From assembly GCF_900104745.1 (NCBI RefSeq), contig NZ_LT629732.1:3645981-3709980 (forward strand): 64,000 bases of DNA, given 5' to 3'. Of the stretch, positions 9,281-17,024 are shown piece by piece. Made by a program: the position numbers and the translations under genes. Below the pieces are notes generated by a model. The model saw only the letters and a program-made list of their open reading frames with translations, did no database searches and had not been told where the DNA came from. The DNA comes from Actinopolymorpha singaporensis (GTDB lineage: Bacteria; Actinomycetota; Actinomycetes; Propionibacteriales; Actinopolymorphaceae). Position 1 is the first letter of the stretch. Every line of letters starts with the position of its first letter.

Positions 9281-9748
9281 TCAGGTCGGTTCGTTGTCGA
9301 GGTCGACCCGGCGGTCGGTCGGGTGGGGAGGGTTGGCCCCGTTGGCCTGGGTTGGGATTCCGGTGAGCCGGCACAGGGCGGTGAAGCCGTCGTCGGTGCC
9401 GGGCCAGTGTCGGCGTACGGCGTCGATGCCGGCGCGACGGACGACCGAGCGGAGTACGGCGGCGACGATGATGGCGTCGTCTGCGTAGCCGAGGACGGGG
9501 ATGAAGTCGGGAATGAGGTCGATGGGCAGCGCCAGGTAAGCCATGAGCAGGGTGAGCCGGATCCGGACGCCGCCTGGGAGGTCGGCGTCGGTGGCCAGTC
9601 GACGCAGAAGGCGGAGCAGGTCGGGCAGGATGCGCAGCGCTTCGGTCAGCAGTGAGCCCTTCGGGCGCAGAACGGCGAGCGCGGCGATGAGGAGCAGCCA
9701 GGTGGCGAGTAGGGCGATGCCGATCCCGATGGCGATGTTGATCCACAC
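9281..9748 (-). CDS. DUF1232 (YkvA-like) small membrane protein
   Basis: A 155-residue protein starting at a GTG. Residues about 3-27 form a hydrophobic membrane helix (MWINIAIGIGIALLATWLL). The DUF1232 core follows: LMAYLALPIDLIPDFIPVLG then YADDAIIVAAVLRSVVRR. The family's function is unknown; members are small membrane-associated proteins. The C-terminal 30 residues are polar and probably disordered. It lies 18 bases behind the ChrB-like gene and is probably co-transcribed with it. Confidence 0.8.
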   Translation of the reverse strand: MWINIAIGIGIALLATWLLLIAALAVLRPKGSLLTEALRILPDLLRLLRRLATDADLPGGVRIRLTLLMAYLALPIDLIPDFIPVLGYADDAIIVAAVLRSVVRRAGIDAVRRHWPGTDDGFTALCRLTGIPTQANGANPPHPTDRRVDLDNEPT

Positions 9749-9766
9749 GTGAGGTTCCCGTCCTGG

Positions 9767-10393
9767 TCAGTCGTGGGTCGCGGCGGTCGGCTGCTGGTGT
9801 GAGGCCTCGGCCCGGTCGCGGCGTGCGGTTGGGGCGGTGTCGTCGGTGTCTTCGGTGTCGGCGTGGAGTGCGGCGGTTTCGAAGTCGGCGAGTGCTTGTC
9901 GGCACTGCTCGACTGCTGCGCGTGCCTTGGCGCCGGCCGGGGCGTCGAAGTAGTCGCGGGCCTGGATGGCGGCGAGCCAGCGTTCGAATCGTTCGAGGTC
10001 GGCCTCGGACTCCTCGACCTCGGTGTAGGTGGCTTTGCCTCGCGCGGTCTCGGTCTCGATCTCGGTGAGGAACTGGGGTACCCGTTGGAGAACTTCGGCG
10101 TACTCCTCGTCACGGCCGGCGCGTTGTTCTTCGACCAGGGCTGCGTGCTCGGTCGGGTCTGTCAGCTGCAGCCGGAGGACGCGGGAGTGTCCCCCCTGGG
10201 CGCGGACTCTGGCGTCGAGGCGGGCCACGGCGTTGGCGACGTGGGGGAGGTCGGGCAGTAGGCACACCGACTGTTGGAGGTAGACCGCGCCGAGCTTGCG
10301 GAGGTTTCGCCAGACGTGGACCCGTAGGCTCGCGATCTTGCCTGTGGACACGCTGACGAGGAGCCAGGTCTGCTCATCTGGGTCGGCCTGCAT
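9767..10393 (-). CDS. ChrB N-terminal domain-like protein
   Basis: A 208-residue protein from the ATG at 10393 (MQADPDEQTWLLVSVSTG). The frame extends upstream, but that part overlaps the palindromic promoter and is implausible. WLLVSVSTGKIASLRVHVWR followed by KLGAVYLQQSVCLLPD matches the ChrB N-terminal, PaaX-like fold seen in regulators of chromate resistance. The remaining two thirds is charged and helical (EEQRAGRDEEYAEVLQRVP) and ends in a disordered tail. The exported C-terminal ChrB domain is absent and no chrA transporter is nearby, so a chromate role is doubtful. It probably heads an operon with the DUF1232 gene. Confidence 0.75.
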   Translation of the reverse strand: MQADPDEQTWLLVSVSTGKIASLRVHVWRNLRKLGAVYLQQSVCLLPDLPHVANAVARLDARVRAQGGHSRVLRLQLTDPTEHAALVEEQRAGRDEEYAEVLQRVPQFLTEIETETARGKATYTEVEESEADLERFERWLAAIQARDYFDAPAGAKARAAVEQCRQALADFETAALHADTEDTDDTAPTARRDRAEASHQQPTAATHD

Positions 10394-10402
10394 GTAACGA
10401 AC

Positions 10403-10420
10403 GTAACAGTTGTCTGTTAC
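10403..10420. promoter_or_regulatory. Perfect inverted repeat between divergent genes
   Basis: GTAACAG-TTGT-CTGTTAC is a perfect 7-bp inverted repeat with a 4-base spacer, ten bases upstream of the ChrB-like start codon. A further GTTACGTTCGTTAC-type repetition lies between it and the ATG. A site this close to the start codon would block transcription or initiation if bound, so autoregulation by the ChrB-like protein is a reasonable guess. Confidence 0.55.
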
Positions 10421-10475
10421 GCTGGCCAGCGGCACTGGACTGACGGGGACTCCCAGTAGGGCAGGAGGCCTCACC

Positions 10476-10670
10476 GTGTCCGACCTGGACGTGTCACACG
10501 TGTTCGCGGCAGCGCCCGATCGGGTGGCGACCGATCGGGTGGCGGCCGATCGCCGGGAACCGGATCGGATGCTCGGCGGCGTCTGCAAGGCTTGCTCGGT
10601 GGCCCGACGTGTATCCGCCCGAATCTCGGTGTCGCACCCGCGCCGCCGAGGGCTGCAGAACGGTCACTGA
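10476..10670 (+). CDS. Small hypothetical protein
   Basis: A 64-residue frame starting at a GTG with a strong ribosome binding site (GCAGGAGG seven bases upstream). It is divergent from the ChrB-like gene across the palindrome. The sequence contains a short internal duplication (PDRVATDRVAADR) and then DRMLGGVC, faintly like the start of a PspC domain, but the rest does not follow that family. It may be a truncated gene. The ribosome binding site is the main support. Confidence 0.4.
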   Translation: MSDLDVSHVFAAAPDRVATDRVAADRREPDRMLGGVCKACSVARRVSARISVSHPRRRGLQNGH

Positions 10671-10671
10671 C

Positions 10672-10800
10672 ATGTGGAACGACTTCGACAACATCCTCGA
10701 GCTGGTCATCGGGTTCACCGTTGGCGTCGCAGCCTTGTTGATCCTGCTCGGCTGGATCGAGGACCGCCTCAAACGCGACCCGGACCAGTACCCGCGCTAG
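10672..10800 (+). CDS. Possible 42-residue single-pass membrane protein
   Basis: From the ATG at 10672 the frame reads MWNDFDNILELVIGF, a hydrophobic helix (about residues 9-28) and a charged tail DRLKRDPDQYPR before TAG. Third codon positions are mostly G or C, as in real genes here. There is no good ribosome binding site and no recognised homologue. It directly follows the preceding small frame and could be translationally coupled to it. Confidence 0.35.
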   Translation: MWNDFDNILELVIGFTVGVAALLILLGWIEDRLKRDPDQYPR

Positions 10801-10889
10801 CGTGTCGTGCCGACCATTCTCCTGGTGATCGTTGCGACGTTCTGTACGGCGCTGCTGTCGGCGGTAGCGGGGTTCGGCCTACTTGCCGA

Positions 10890-12446
10890 TCACCTGGATG
10901 GAGCCTTTGTCTGAAGGTGGGAGAGGCTGTCCCGGATATCGGCGAGAGCTGGTGTCCGTACGAGATACAGGACCCCGAGGTATGACGCCAGGCAGACCGA
11001 GCTCGTAGTCCCGAGGGCGAGGAGAGCATGTACGGCGTTGCTCACCGGTATCTCCCGTACGACTAGCCAGCAGGCGGCGGTTGAGACTGCGGAAGCGGCC
11101 AGGACATCGCGTGTCGTTCGTCCCAGTACACGCAGCCCGACCGCCCGGTGCCGCCGGGCGGTCAGCACGCTGAGTACGGTCGCGGCCAGGAGCATCGACG
11201 CCGAGGTCGCGAACGCCAGACCTGTGACGCCGAAGCGGAGGCCGAGTGCGAGGTCGCCCACCACGTTGACGGCCATCGCGCAGAAGCCCGTCCAGACGGG
11301 GGTGCGACCGTCGCCGATCGCGAGGCAGGTGCGGGCGACGACCTCGCGCACGGCCAGCGCCACGAGGGAGACCGAGTACGTCGCGACGGCGACGCTGGTG
11401 AGAGAGACCGCACGCGCGTCGAAGTTCCCTCGAGCGAAGAGCAGGACGACGACGGGCTTTGCCGCGACCGCGAGCAGGATCACGACCGGACTGACGAGGA
11501 CGATGACCACACCGAGGACACGGTCGGTTGCCCGGCCGAGTTGCTCCCTCCGCTCCGGCGTCCCGAGCGTGCTGAAAGCTGGGAACAACGTGGTCGTGAA
11601 CGCGGTGACGATCACCACCTGAACCAAGGTGACCACCCGCCACCCGTAGCTGAGCGCGGCGATGGTCCCGGCGCCCTGTGTCGATCCGACCGCGCGGTCC
11701 ACGATCGTGTTGAAGTTCAGGAGCGCGTTGCCCACCACCAGCGGAGGCATGAGCACCAACATCTCGCGGAACCCGGGGTCGCGGATGCGCAGCGAAGGCC
11801 GCAGGCTCAGCCCGATGCCACGTACGGCAGGCAGCTGGAAGGCCAGCCTGACCGCCGAGCCGGCCACGAACCCGACCGCGAGCGCGGCACCCCCGAACCT
11901 CGCACCGAAGAAGCCCGCAGCGGCGATCATGACGATGTTGAACGGAATACCCTGAAGGGCCGCCCAGAAGAACCGGCCGTGTGCCTGGGCGGCACCCGCC
12001 AACAGGTTCGTGGCGGCGATGAACAACGTCGCGAGCAGCACGATCCTGGTGAGCCGAACCGCTTCGTCCATGGCCGCCGGGTCGAATCCCGACGCGAGAA
12101 CAGTCAGTAGAGGTCTTGCCGCGAGGAACATGATCACAGACCCCGCGAGCAGCACCAGCGTGGTGACGGTCATGGCCACGCGAACTGTCCGTTGGGCCCC
12201 GCGAGAGTCGCTCGCGTCCGCGGCCCGGGACACGGTGGGAATGATGGCACGCGACATGGCGCCTGATATCAGCCCGAGGACAAGGTTCATGAGGCCCTGT
12301 GCCACCAGAAAGGCGTCGACCGACGATGACGTGCCGAACACCGCTGCCATCACAGCGTCGCGGGCGAAGCCGAGCACCTGACTGACGCTGGTCAGTACCG
12401 CGATGAGCACGGTAGCGCGGACCACGGCTCTGCGGGTTGTGGTCAT
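10890..12446 (-). CDS. MurJ/MviN-family lipid II flippase-like membrane protein
   Basis: A 518-residue polytopic membrane protein with about 13-14 predicted helices. MTTTRRAVVRATVLIAVLTS at the N-terminus, then GFARDAVMAAVFGTSSSVDAF, is the typical MurJ start, and the GARFGGAALAVGFVAGSAVR block also fits. The MOP-superfamily family flips lipid-linked peptidoglycan or polysaccharide precursors across the membrane. The short C-terminus, with no cytoplasmic kinase-like domain, and the absence of division genes nearby suggest an accessory polysaccharide flippase rather than the essential MurJ. The ATG at 12446 is preferred; the upstream extension is Gly/Arg-rich and shadow-like. The ribosome binding site is weak (GGGG). 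Confidence 0.85.
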   Translation of the reverse strand: MTTTRRAVVRATVLIAVLTSVSQVLGFARDAVMAAVFGTSSSVDAFLVAQGLMNLVLGLISGAMSRAIIPTVSRAADASDSRGAQRTVRVAMTVTTLVLLAGSVIMFLAARPLLTVLASGFDPAAMDEAVRLTRIVLLATLFIAATNLLAGAAQAHGRFFWAALQGIPFNIVMIAAAGFFGARFGGAALAVGFVAGSAVRLAFQLPAVRGIGLSLRPSLRIRDPGFREMLVLMPPLVVGNALLNFNTIVDRAVGSTQGAGTIAALSYGWRVVTLVQVVIVTAFTTTLFPAFSTLGTPERREQLGRATDRVLGVVIVLVSPVVILLAVAAKPVVVLLFARGNFDARAVSLTSVAVATYSVSLVALAVREVVARTCLAIGDGRTPVWTGFCAMAVNVVGDLALGLRFGVTGLAFATSASMLLAATVLSVLTARRHRAVGLRVLGRTTRDVLAASAVSTAACWLVVREIPVSNAVHALLALGTTSSVCLASYLGVLYLVRTPALADIRDSLSHLQTKAPSR

Positions 12447-12870
12447 TCTGACGTGCCCCGGACGGATGCCGGGCCCCGCCCGAACCCAGCCGCAGGCCCC
12501 GGTATGCCGACCGGGGACGCGGCTGCCATCGATGTCACCTCTATGCACTTTCCGATAGCGCCCGACTCAAAACAGCCACCATGCGAACCCGGTCTGGCGC
12601 TGTCGGTCGCCGTGGACGGACTTCATGCCGGCAAAACGTCGCGCCAATTCGCGCCCTTCAACTGTCGCGGAAGTAGGGGGAGGGGGACCGGCCAATAATG
12701 CCCTGCACAATAATGCCCTGCACAATAATTCCCTCTACATTTGTCGCCGCAGCCATGCGAAAAAGCCCGTGCAGATTACGAAATCGCCGATTAGTTGACT
12801 CTCAGGCCTCATCTAGCCAGCAGTACTTAGGCTGCCCCTGGAAACTGGTACTCCTTGTATGAGGTGACAA
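12447..12870. other. Intergenic region with a 15-bp tandem repeat
   Basis: Divergent promoter region between the flippase and CofE-like genes. It contains AATAATGCCCTGCAC at 12694-12708 and 12709-12723, and a decayed third copy at 12724-12738. It is distinctly more AT-rich than its surroundings, and the stretch from 12700 to 12830 probably carries promoters. No gene is supported. Confidence 0.5.
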
Positions 12871-13554
12871 ATGGCAGTCGGCCAAGAAGCAGATCAATCG
12901 AGCGTGATCATCGTGGATGATCGTAGCTACCTGCGAAAACTCGTTCGGACTCGCTGGCTCGACGAGCACGACGACCTGGTCGCTGTCCTCCTCGAGTACG
13001 GCTGCGACCGCCACCCCGAGGACACCATCGTGGTGAGCGAGACAGTTTCTCTTCTCCTCACCGGTCGGTCGCTACTGGTGGAGAGTTTCCAACCGCGGTG
13101 GGATGCCAGGCTGCTTGCCCGGTTCGTCCGACCCCACCACGACACGCTTGGGCTGTCCATCCCGAGCAAGATGCAGTGGGTGCTGCACACCGTGGGCAGA
13201 CCCCGGATCTACACCGCGGCAGTCGCAGCGGCTGTGACTAGGCTGTTCGGAGTCCAGGGCACCTTCTACCGGATCGCTGGTGACCCGGCACGACAGATCG
13301 ACGGTGGATGCCCGCCGTATCAGGACCGACTGCTGCCGCCATTCCACCCGGCCGAAGCGGTCGAACTGTGCAACGAACTCCAGACAAAGCTCGGCAACCC
13401 CGTCGCCATCGCCGACATCAACGACTTCGGCGGCTCGATCCGGGCCGTGTCCAGCAGGTCTTTGCCGGCAACGACGCTCAAGCGGGTACTCGCCGACAAT
13501 CCAATGGGCCAACTCCGACGCGGCACACCGTTCATCCTGGTCCGCGCCACCTGA
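12871..13554 (+). CDS. CofE-like (F420-0:gamma-glutamyl ligase family) protein
   Basis: A 227-residue protein; the ATG follows GAGGTGAC by a normal spacing. Matches to the CofE fold are DTIVVSETVSLLLTGRSL (family pattern DIVVISEKVVAIAQGR), LARFVRPHHDTLGLSIPSKMQWVL, the FYRIAGDPARQIDG segment, VAIADINDFGG and a C-terminal NPMGQLRRGTPFILVR. Authentic CofE adds glutamates to coenzyme F420-0; this shorter subgroup, also found in organisms without F420, has no proven reaction. The gene stands alone, so its partner is unknown. A Ddn-type F420-dependent protein is encoded at 59.4 kb, which suggests the host makes F420. Confidence 0.72.
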   Translation: MAVGQEADQSSVIIVDDRSYLRKLVRTRWLDEHDDLVAVLLEYGCDRHPEDTIVVSETVSLLLTGRSLLVESFQPRWDARLLARFVRPHHDTLGLSIPSKMQWVLHTVGRPRIYTAAVAAAVTRLFGVQGTFYRIAGDPARQIDGGCPPYQDRLLPPFHPAEAVELCNELQTKLGNPVAIADINDFGGSIRAVSSRSLPATTLKRVLADNPMGQLRRGTPFILVRAT

Positions 13555-13650
13555 CACTCGCTTTCGCCCAATGACGCACCTGACACAGGGCTGTGTGATC
13601 AATCCGATCACTGCGTACCGGCCTCGGTCACCCGATGAGTGGTGTGTCGG

Positions 13651-13974
13651 TTATTGTGAGCCCGGCGGCCGGTAGTTGGTCGAGCGCTTTGAAGCTTCGT
13701 CGATCTGCTCCGGTGTCAGCAGCACGGTCGTTCTCACGGTGGCGCCGCCCGCTGCGTCCACGACCATCGCCACCGCTGCGGCCGCCTCGTCGTCGGGCAG
13801 GTCGAGGATGGCGAGTACGTCGTGCTTGCCGAAGCAGAAGTAGTAGGCCTCGAGCTTGCCGCCGAGGCTGCGAGCCAGGTCCGAGATGGCGTCTCGCCGG
13901 GCGATGCCTCCCTTGCTCCGGACTCCATCGGCGCCCTCACGGGTGTATGTCGACTGGGTGAGGTACTTCGGCAT
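13651..13974 (-). CDS. GYD domain protein
   Basis: A 107-residue ferredoxin-like-fold protein of the GYD family: MPKYLTQSTYTREGADG at the start and the signature YYFCFGKHDVLAILDLPDDE. These are small cytoplasmic proteins of unknown function, probably oligomeric through the dimeric alpha/beta barrel. Its stop codon at 13651 faces the CofE-like gene. It begins eight bases after the stop of the alpha/beta hydrolase gene and is probably the second gene of that operon. Confidence 0.85.
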   Translation of the reverse strand: MPKYLTQSTYTREGADGVRSKGGIARRDAISDLARSLGGKLEAYYFCFGKHDVLAILDLPDDEAAAAVAMVVDAAGGATVRTTVLLTPEQIDEASKRSTNYRPPGSQ

Positions 13975-13982
13975 GTCCCCCC

Positions 13983-15056
13983 TTACGTTGTTCGGGTGGT
14001 GATCATCGGCCCGCCTCGGCCGTCGTCCTGGGCACGCGGTCGCAGGTGCTGCGAGAACCAGTCGACGGCGGCGCGAGCGGCGCGGTCGAGCTGGTCTGTG
14101 TAGGCGGCGAAATGACCGCCGGGGAAGAGGTCGAGCCGCTTCGGTTCGCCGGCGCGGTTGTAGGCCCCCAGCGCCAGGTCCGTCGGGGTCACCGTGTCGC
14201 TGTCGCCGACGAGCATCAGCAGGGGCGTCGGCGCGACCCGCTCGATGAACGAGCCGGGCTCGTACTCGGAGAACAGTTCGAGTGATCGCAGAGTGATCTC
14301 GTTACGCCACCTGCGAAATCGCCACTGGTCCTCCGGAGGTGACATCCGCCCGGTGAAGAACTCCCACGCGTCGGGGCTCGCGTGGGAGGCAGCGCCACCT
14401 GCCGCCGGGTCCGCAACCATCGGCACCATCTTCGGCGGTCCACCGCGGTAGCGCTCGAGGCGGTCGGCGTCGAAGGCGCGGCGCTGGCCCGCCAACGCCT
14501 GTGGCGGGATCCTGCGCAACGTCGACTCCCATCCGCTGATCGTCGGCACCTGGGAAACGACGCAGCCGACCCGACGATCAATCGCGCCCACCACGATCAC
14601 GTGCCCGCCCGCGTAGCTCGATCCCCACACTCCGACACGGCCCGGATCGACGCCATCGAGGGTCTGGGCGAAGGTGATCGCATGACGGTAGTCCCGCACC
14701 TGTACCCACGGATCGAGCTCCTGGCGTGGCTCCCCGTCGCTGTCGCCGAAGTTGCGGTGGTCGTATGCGACCACGGCGTACCCGGCGCTCGCGACCGCAG
14801 CTGCGTACTTGTCGAGGTAGAACTCCTTGAGACAGTTGTAGCCGTGCGCCATGACCACCACCGGGGCCGTCGAGCCGCCTGGCTTGGGGCGATAGAGCCA
14901 GCCGCGCAGCGTGGCGCCCTCGGCGTCGAACTCGACGTCGCCTCTGTCGTAGGTGGCGCTCTCCTCGGTCACGGCAGAAATCCCGGCAGGCGAATAGTTT
15001 GCGCCCATCTGAACAGGGTGTGTCGGAAGCAACCATTCCGCATCCCCTGTCGGCAC
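13983..15056 (-). CDS. Alpha/beta hydrolase (dienelactone hydrolase/acetylxylan esterase-like)
   Basis: A serine hydrolase of up to 357 residues. Oxyanion-region MAHGYNCLKEF, nucleophile Ser147 in WGSSYAGG, acid Asp in LVGDSDTVTP and His in PGGHFAAY complete the triad. LRGWLYRPKPGGSTAPVVV is typical of the alpha/beta hydrolases related to X-Pro dipeptidyl peptidase and dienelactone hydrolase. The substrate is unknown and it is probably cytoplasmic. Starts at M17 (MGANYSPAG) or the GTG at residue 29 are also possible because no strong ribosome binding site decides. It precedes the GYD gene in an apparent two-gene operon. Confidence 0.85.
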   Translation of the reverse strand: MPTGDAEWLLPTHPVQMGANYSPAGISAVTEESATYDRGDVEFDAEGATLRGWLYRPKPGGSTAPVVVMAHGYNCLKEFYLDKYAAAVASAGYAVVAYDHRNFGDSDGEPRQELDPWVQVRDYRHAITFAQTLDGVDPGRVGVWGSSYAGGHVIVVGAIDRRVGCVVSQVPTISGWESTLRRIPPQALAGQRRAFDADRLERYRGGPPKMVPMVADPAAGGAASHASPDAWEFFTGRMSPPEDQWRFRRWRNEITLRSLELFSEYEPGSFIERVAPTPLLMLVGDSDTVTPTDLALGAYNRAGEPKRLDLFPGGHFAAYTDQLDRAARAAVDWFSQHLRPRAQDDGRGGPMITTRTT

Positions 15057-15126
15057 CCCGAATCCGGGACCGAAGCCCGTAAGGTCACGATGGAACGAAG
15101 TTCGCAGACGGTGAAACCTGCGCCAT

Positions 15127-15172
15127 CGTTGTGTTCCAGTGACAAGCTCACCTTGTCAAGGACGGGCCGGTC
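15127..15172. repeat. 46-bp fragment duplicated from the dppF-like ATPase gene
   Basis: These 46 bases match 49220-49265 with one mismatch (T for C). At the other site the sequence encodes [15 protein letters not shown] near the start of an ABC ATPase; here it lies outside any gene. It contains the inverted repeat TGACAAG-CTCAC-CTTGTCA. Similarity stops abruptly on both sides, so this is either a scar of a lost transporter copy or a small transposed segment. Confidence 0.8.
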
Positions 15173-15285
15173 AGCCGGTCGCCGGTTCGCCCATGCCGGC
15201 AGGGCGGGCTTGCGTCGTCAGCACCTCGATAGGACTAATCGCCGTCCGGTTTGAACGACACCCGCTCAGGATGAGGGGCCTCCTC

Positions 15286-16686
15286 CTATCGTGGACGCGC
15301 TGGACGCGCTGGACGCGCTGGACGCAATGGCCAGAGGCTTGCCGTGGCCGCTGTCATGTCCGCGTCATGACGCCGAGGGGGGCCGAGGTCGATGGTGATC
15401 TCGGCGCCGCCGGCGGGCGCTTCGCTGAGCCGGAGCGTGCCGCCGCTGGCGTTCGCGGCGCGCCGTACGATGTCGAGGCCGAGTCCGGTCGAGCCGGCAC
15501 CGCTGGCGCCGCGGGTGGTTGGATCGCCGCTGCTGGACGAGAGTCCGGGACCGGCGTCGCGTACGACCAGCCTGGCGCCGCCGGAAGGCCGAGCAGACAG
15601 CTGCACGGCGAACGGTGTTCCATCCGGGGTGTGCGCGAAGACGTTACCCAGTACGGCGTCCGCGACGGCTGCGAGATCGGCTGCCGGCAGCGCGACGCAT
15701 ATGGGACCGTCGTGAAGACCGGGTAGGTCGAGCTCGACTGTCCGGTCGGTGTCGTCTGCGAGGGCCGACCAGAATTCCACGCGGTCGCGGACGACTGCGG
15801 CGGCGTCGCACGTCCTGGGAGAGCTGCCAGGTGTATCGGCCGAGGCGGATTCGGACCGGCGGGCGTCACGGATCGCCTGGTCGACCGCGCGCTCGAGCGC
15901 GTCGAGGTCGCTCCCGATCCGCTCGGCCTCTTGCGGATCGCGAAGAGACTCGGCGTCCAGGCGCAGGGCGGTCAAGGGCGTTCGTAGCCGGTGCGACAGG
16001 TCAGCGGCCGTTTCGCGTTCGGCTCGGAGCAGCTCACGGATCCGCGAAGCCAGGTGGTTGAGGGCGGTCGCGACGTCGCGGATCTCCGGAGGACCGGCCG
16101 CCGCCCGGGCTCGGGCCTCCAGGTCGCCGCGGGCGAGGCGGTGCGAGACTCGAGCGGCCTCCGTGATCGGTCCGACCATGCTCACCGCCAACCGGTCGGC
16201 TACGACGACACCCACAGCGACCAGCATGATTCCCAGACCCAGCAGGATCAGCCAGATCGTGGTCACGCCGCGGCGTAGGTCGGACTTGGGCACGACCGTG
16301 GCGATCACGGCCGGCCCGGTCGGCGCGCCCTGCACCGACACCAGGATCTGCTGACCTGCGGGCACGTCGACCGAGAGGCTCCGACCGCGTGCGGCCAACT
16401 CGACTGCGGGGGTACGAGCCACGGGTGCGCCGAGGACGGTTCCGTCCCCGAGAAGCACGGTGACAGGGTGCTCCGCCGTTGCGTTCACCTGCTCGACGGT
16501 GAGCCTGAGCGCGTCCGTGCTGGTGGCCGTCGCGACAGCCGAGGTCAGGGACTGCAGCTGGGAGATCGCGGCATCCAGGGCGCGGTCGGCCGCCACTGTC
16601 CGGACCAGAAGCGCCAAAGGCACCAGGAAGGCCACGAGCACGAGCGAGGTGATGGCCGCGGCCAACAGCGCCAGTCGTCGTCTCAT
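15286..16686 (-). CDS. Two-component sensor histidine kinase (HAMP, HisKA, HATPase)
   Basis: A 466-residue membrane kinase. Transmembrane helix 1 (about 6-30), a short extracytoplasmic sensor region (about 35-140), helix 2 (about 143-166), HAMP domain (DRLAVSMVGPITEAARVSHR), HisKA with the phosphorylated His232 in AADLSHRLRTPLTALRLD, and a HATPase domain with N-box NVFAHTPDGTPF and G-boxes RDAGPGL and GAGSTGLGLDIVRRA. It pairs with the OmpR-type regulator upstream, 338 bases away. The C-terminus ends PARPARPAR, encoded by a 9-bp tandem repeat just before the stop, so the tail length may vary. The stimulus is unknown. Confidence 0.92.
   Translation of the reverse strand: MRRRLALLAAAITSLVLVAFLVPLALLVRTVAADRALDAAISQLQSLTSAVATATSTDALRLTVEQVNATAEHPVTVLLGDGTVLGAPVARTPAVELAARGRSLSVDVPAGQQILVSVQGAPTGPAVIATVVPKSDLRRGVTTIWLILLGLGIMLVAVGVVVADRLAVSMVGPITEAARVSHRLARGDLEARARAAAGPPEIRDVATALNHLASRIRELLRAERETAADLSHRLRTPLTALRLDAESLRDPQEAERIGSDLDALERAVDQAIRDARRSESASADTPGSSPRTCDAAAVVRDRVEFWSALADDTDRTVELDLPGLHDGPICVALPAADLAAVADAVLGNVFAHTPDGTPFAVQLSARPSGGARLVVRDAGPGLSSSSGDPTTRGASGAGSTGLGLDIVRRAANASGGTLRLSEAPAGGAEITIDLGPPRRHDADMTAATASLWPLRPARPARPARPR
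15292..15327. repeat. 9-bp tandem repeat at the 3' end of the kinase gene
   Basis: TGGACGCGC occurs three times in a row (15292-15318), followed by a fourth, imperfect unit to 15327. Read on the coding strand it gives the Ala-Arg-Pro repeats of the kinase C-terminus. The unit length is a multiple of three, so slippage would lengthen or shorten the tail without a frameshift. Confidence 0.85.
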
Positions 16687-17024
16687 GTCACCCCGCTCCG
16701 ATCGGCTGCTCCCGCCCGACGATCAGTGCGGGGGGTCGGGTGTTTCATAAGTGGCGCCGGTGGAGCGAGCGGTCCATCCGCGTGTGGCTGGCTGTCGGCA
16801 CCCATGTGAATCTCCCCAGACCTGCGCGCCGAAATCCCACCCGCGTGGCTCCCCGCATACTCCCCGCTCTCAGGTCCACCTGATCGCCGCCTGTTCGGCG
16901 AACACCATCAGGGCTGGTGAGGCGGAGGAAAGACAAGCCCATAGCGGCTTGTACGGCGCCGACGGCAACGCTGCCAGGCACGAAGCGGGGGACCGCGACT
17001 CAGGCGGTGGTTGTGAAACTGTCC
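16687..17024. other. Unusual 338-bp gap between response regulator and kinase
   Basis: Genes of this type normally overlap or abut. Here 338 bases separate the regulator stop from the kinase ATG. The open frames in the gap are short and not protein-like. A separate kinase promoter or a deleted gene are the obvious possibilities. GGAG upstream of the kinase ATG is a usable ribosome binding site. Confidence 0.45.

Noticed and set aside
9063-9905. A 280-codon minus-strand frame overlapping the DUF1232 gene
   Set aside because: Arg/Pro-rich shadow; the DUF1232 frame is the one with family similarity.
13590-13610. GTGATC-AATCC-GATCAC inverted repeat between convergent genes
   Set aside because: Could be a weak terminator, but the stem is short and AT-containing. 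Not strong enough to list.
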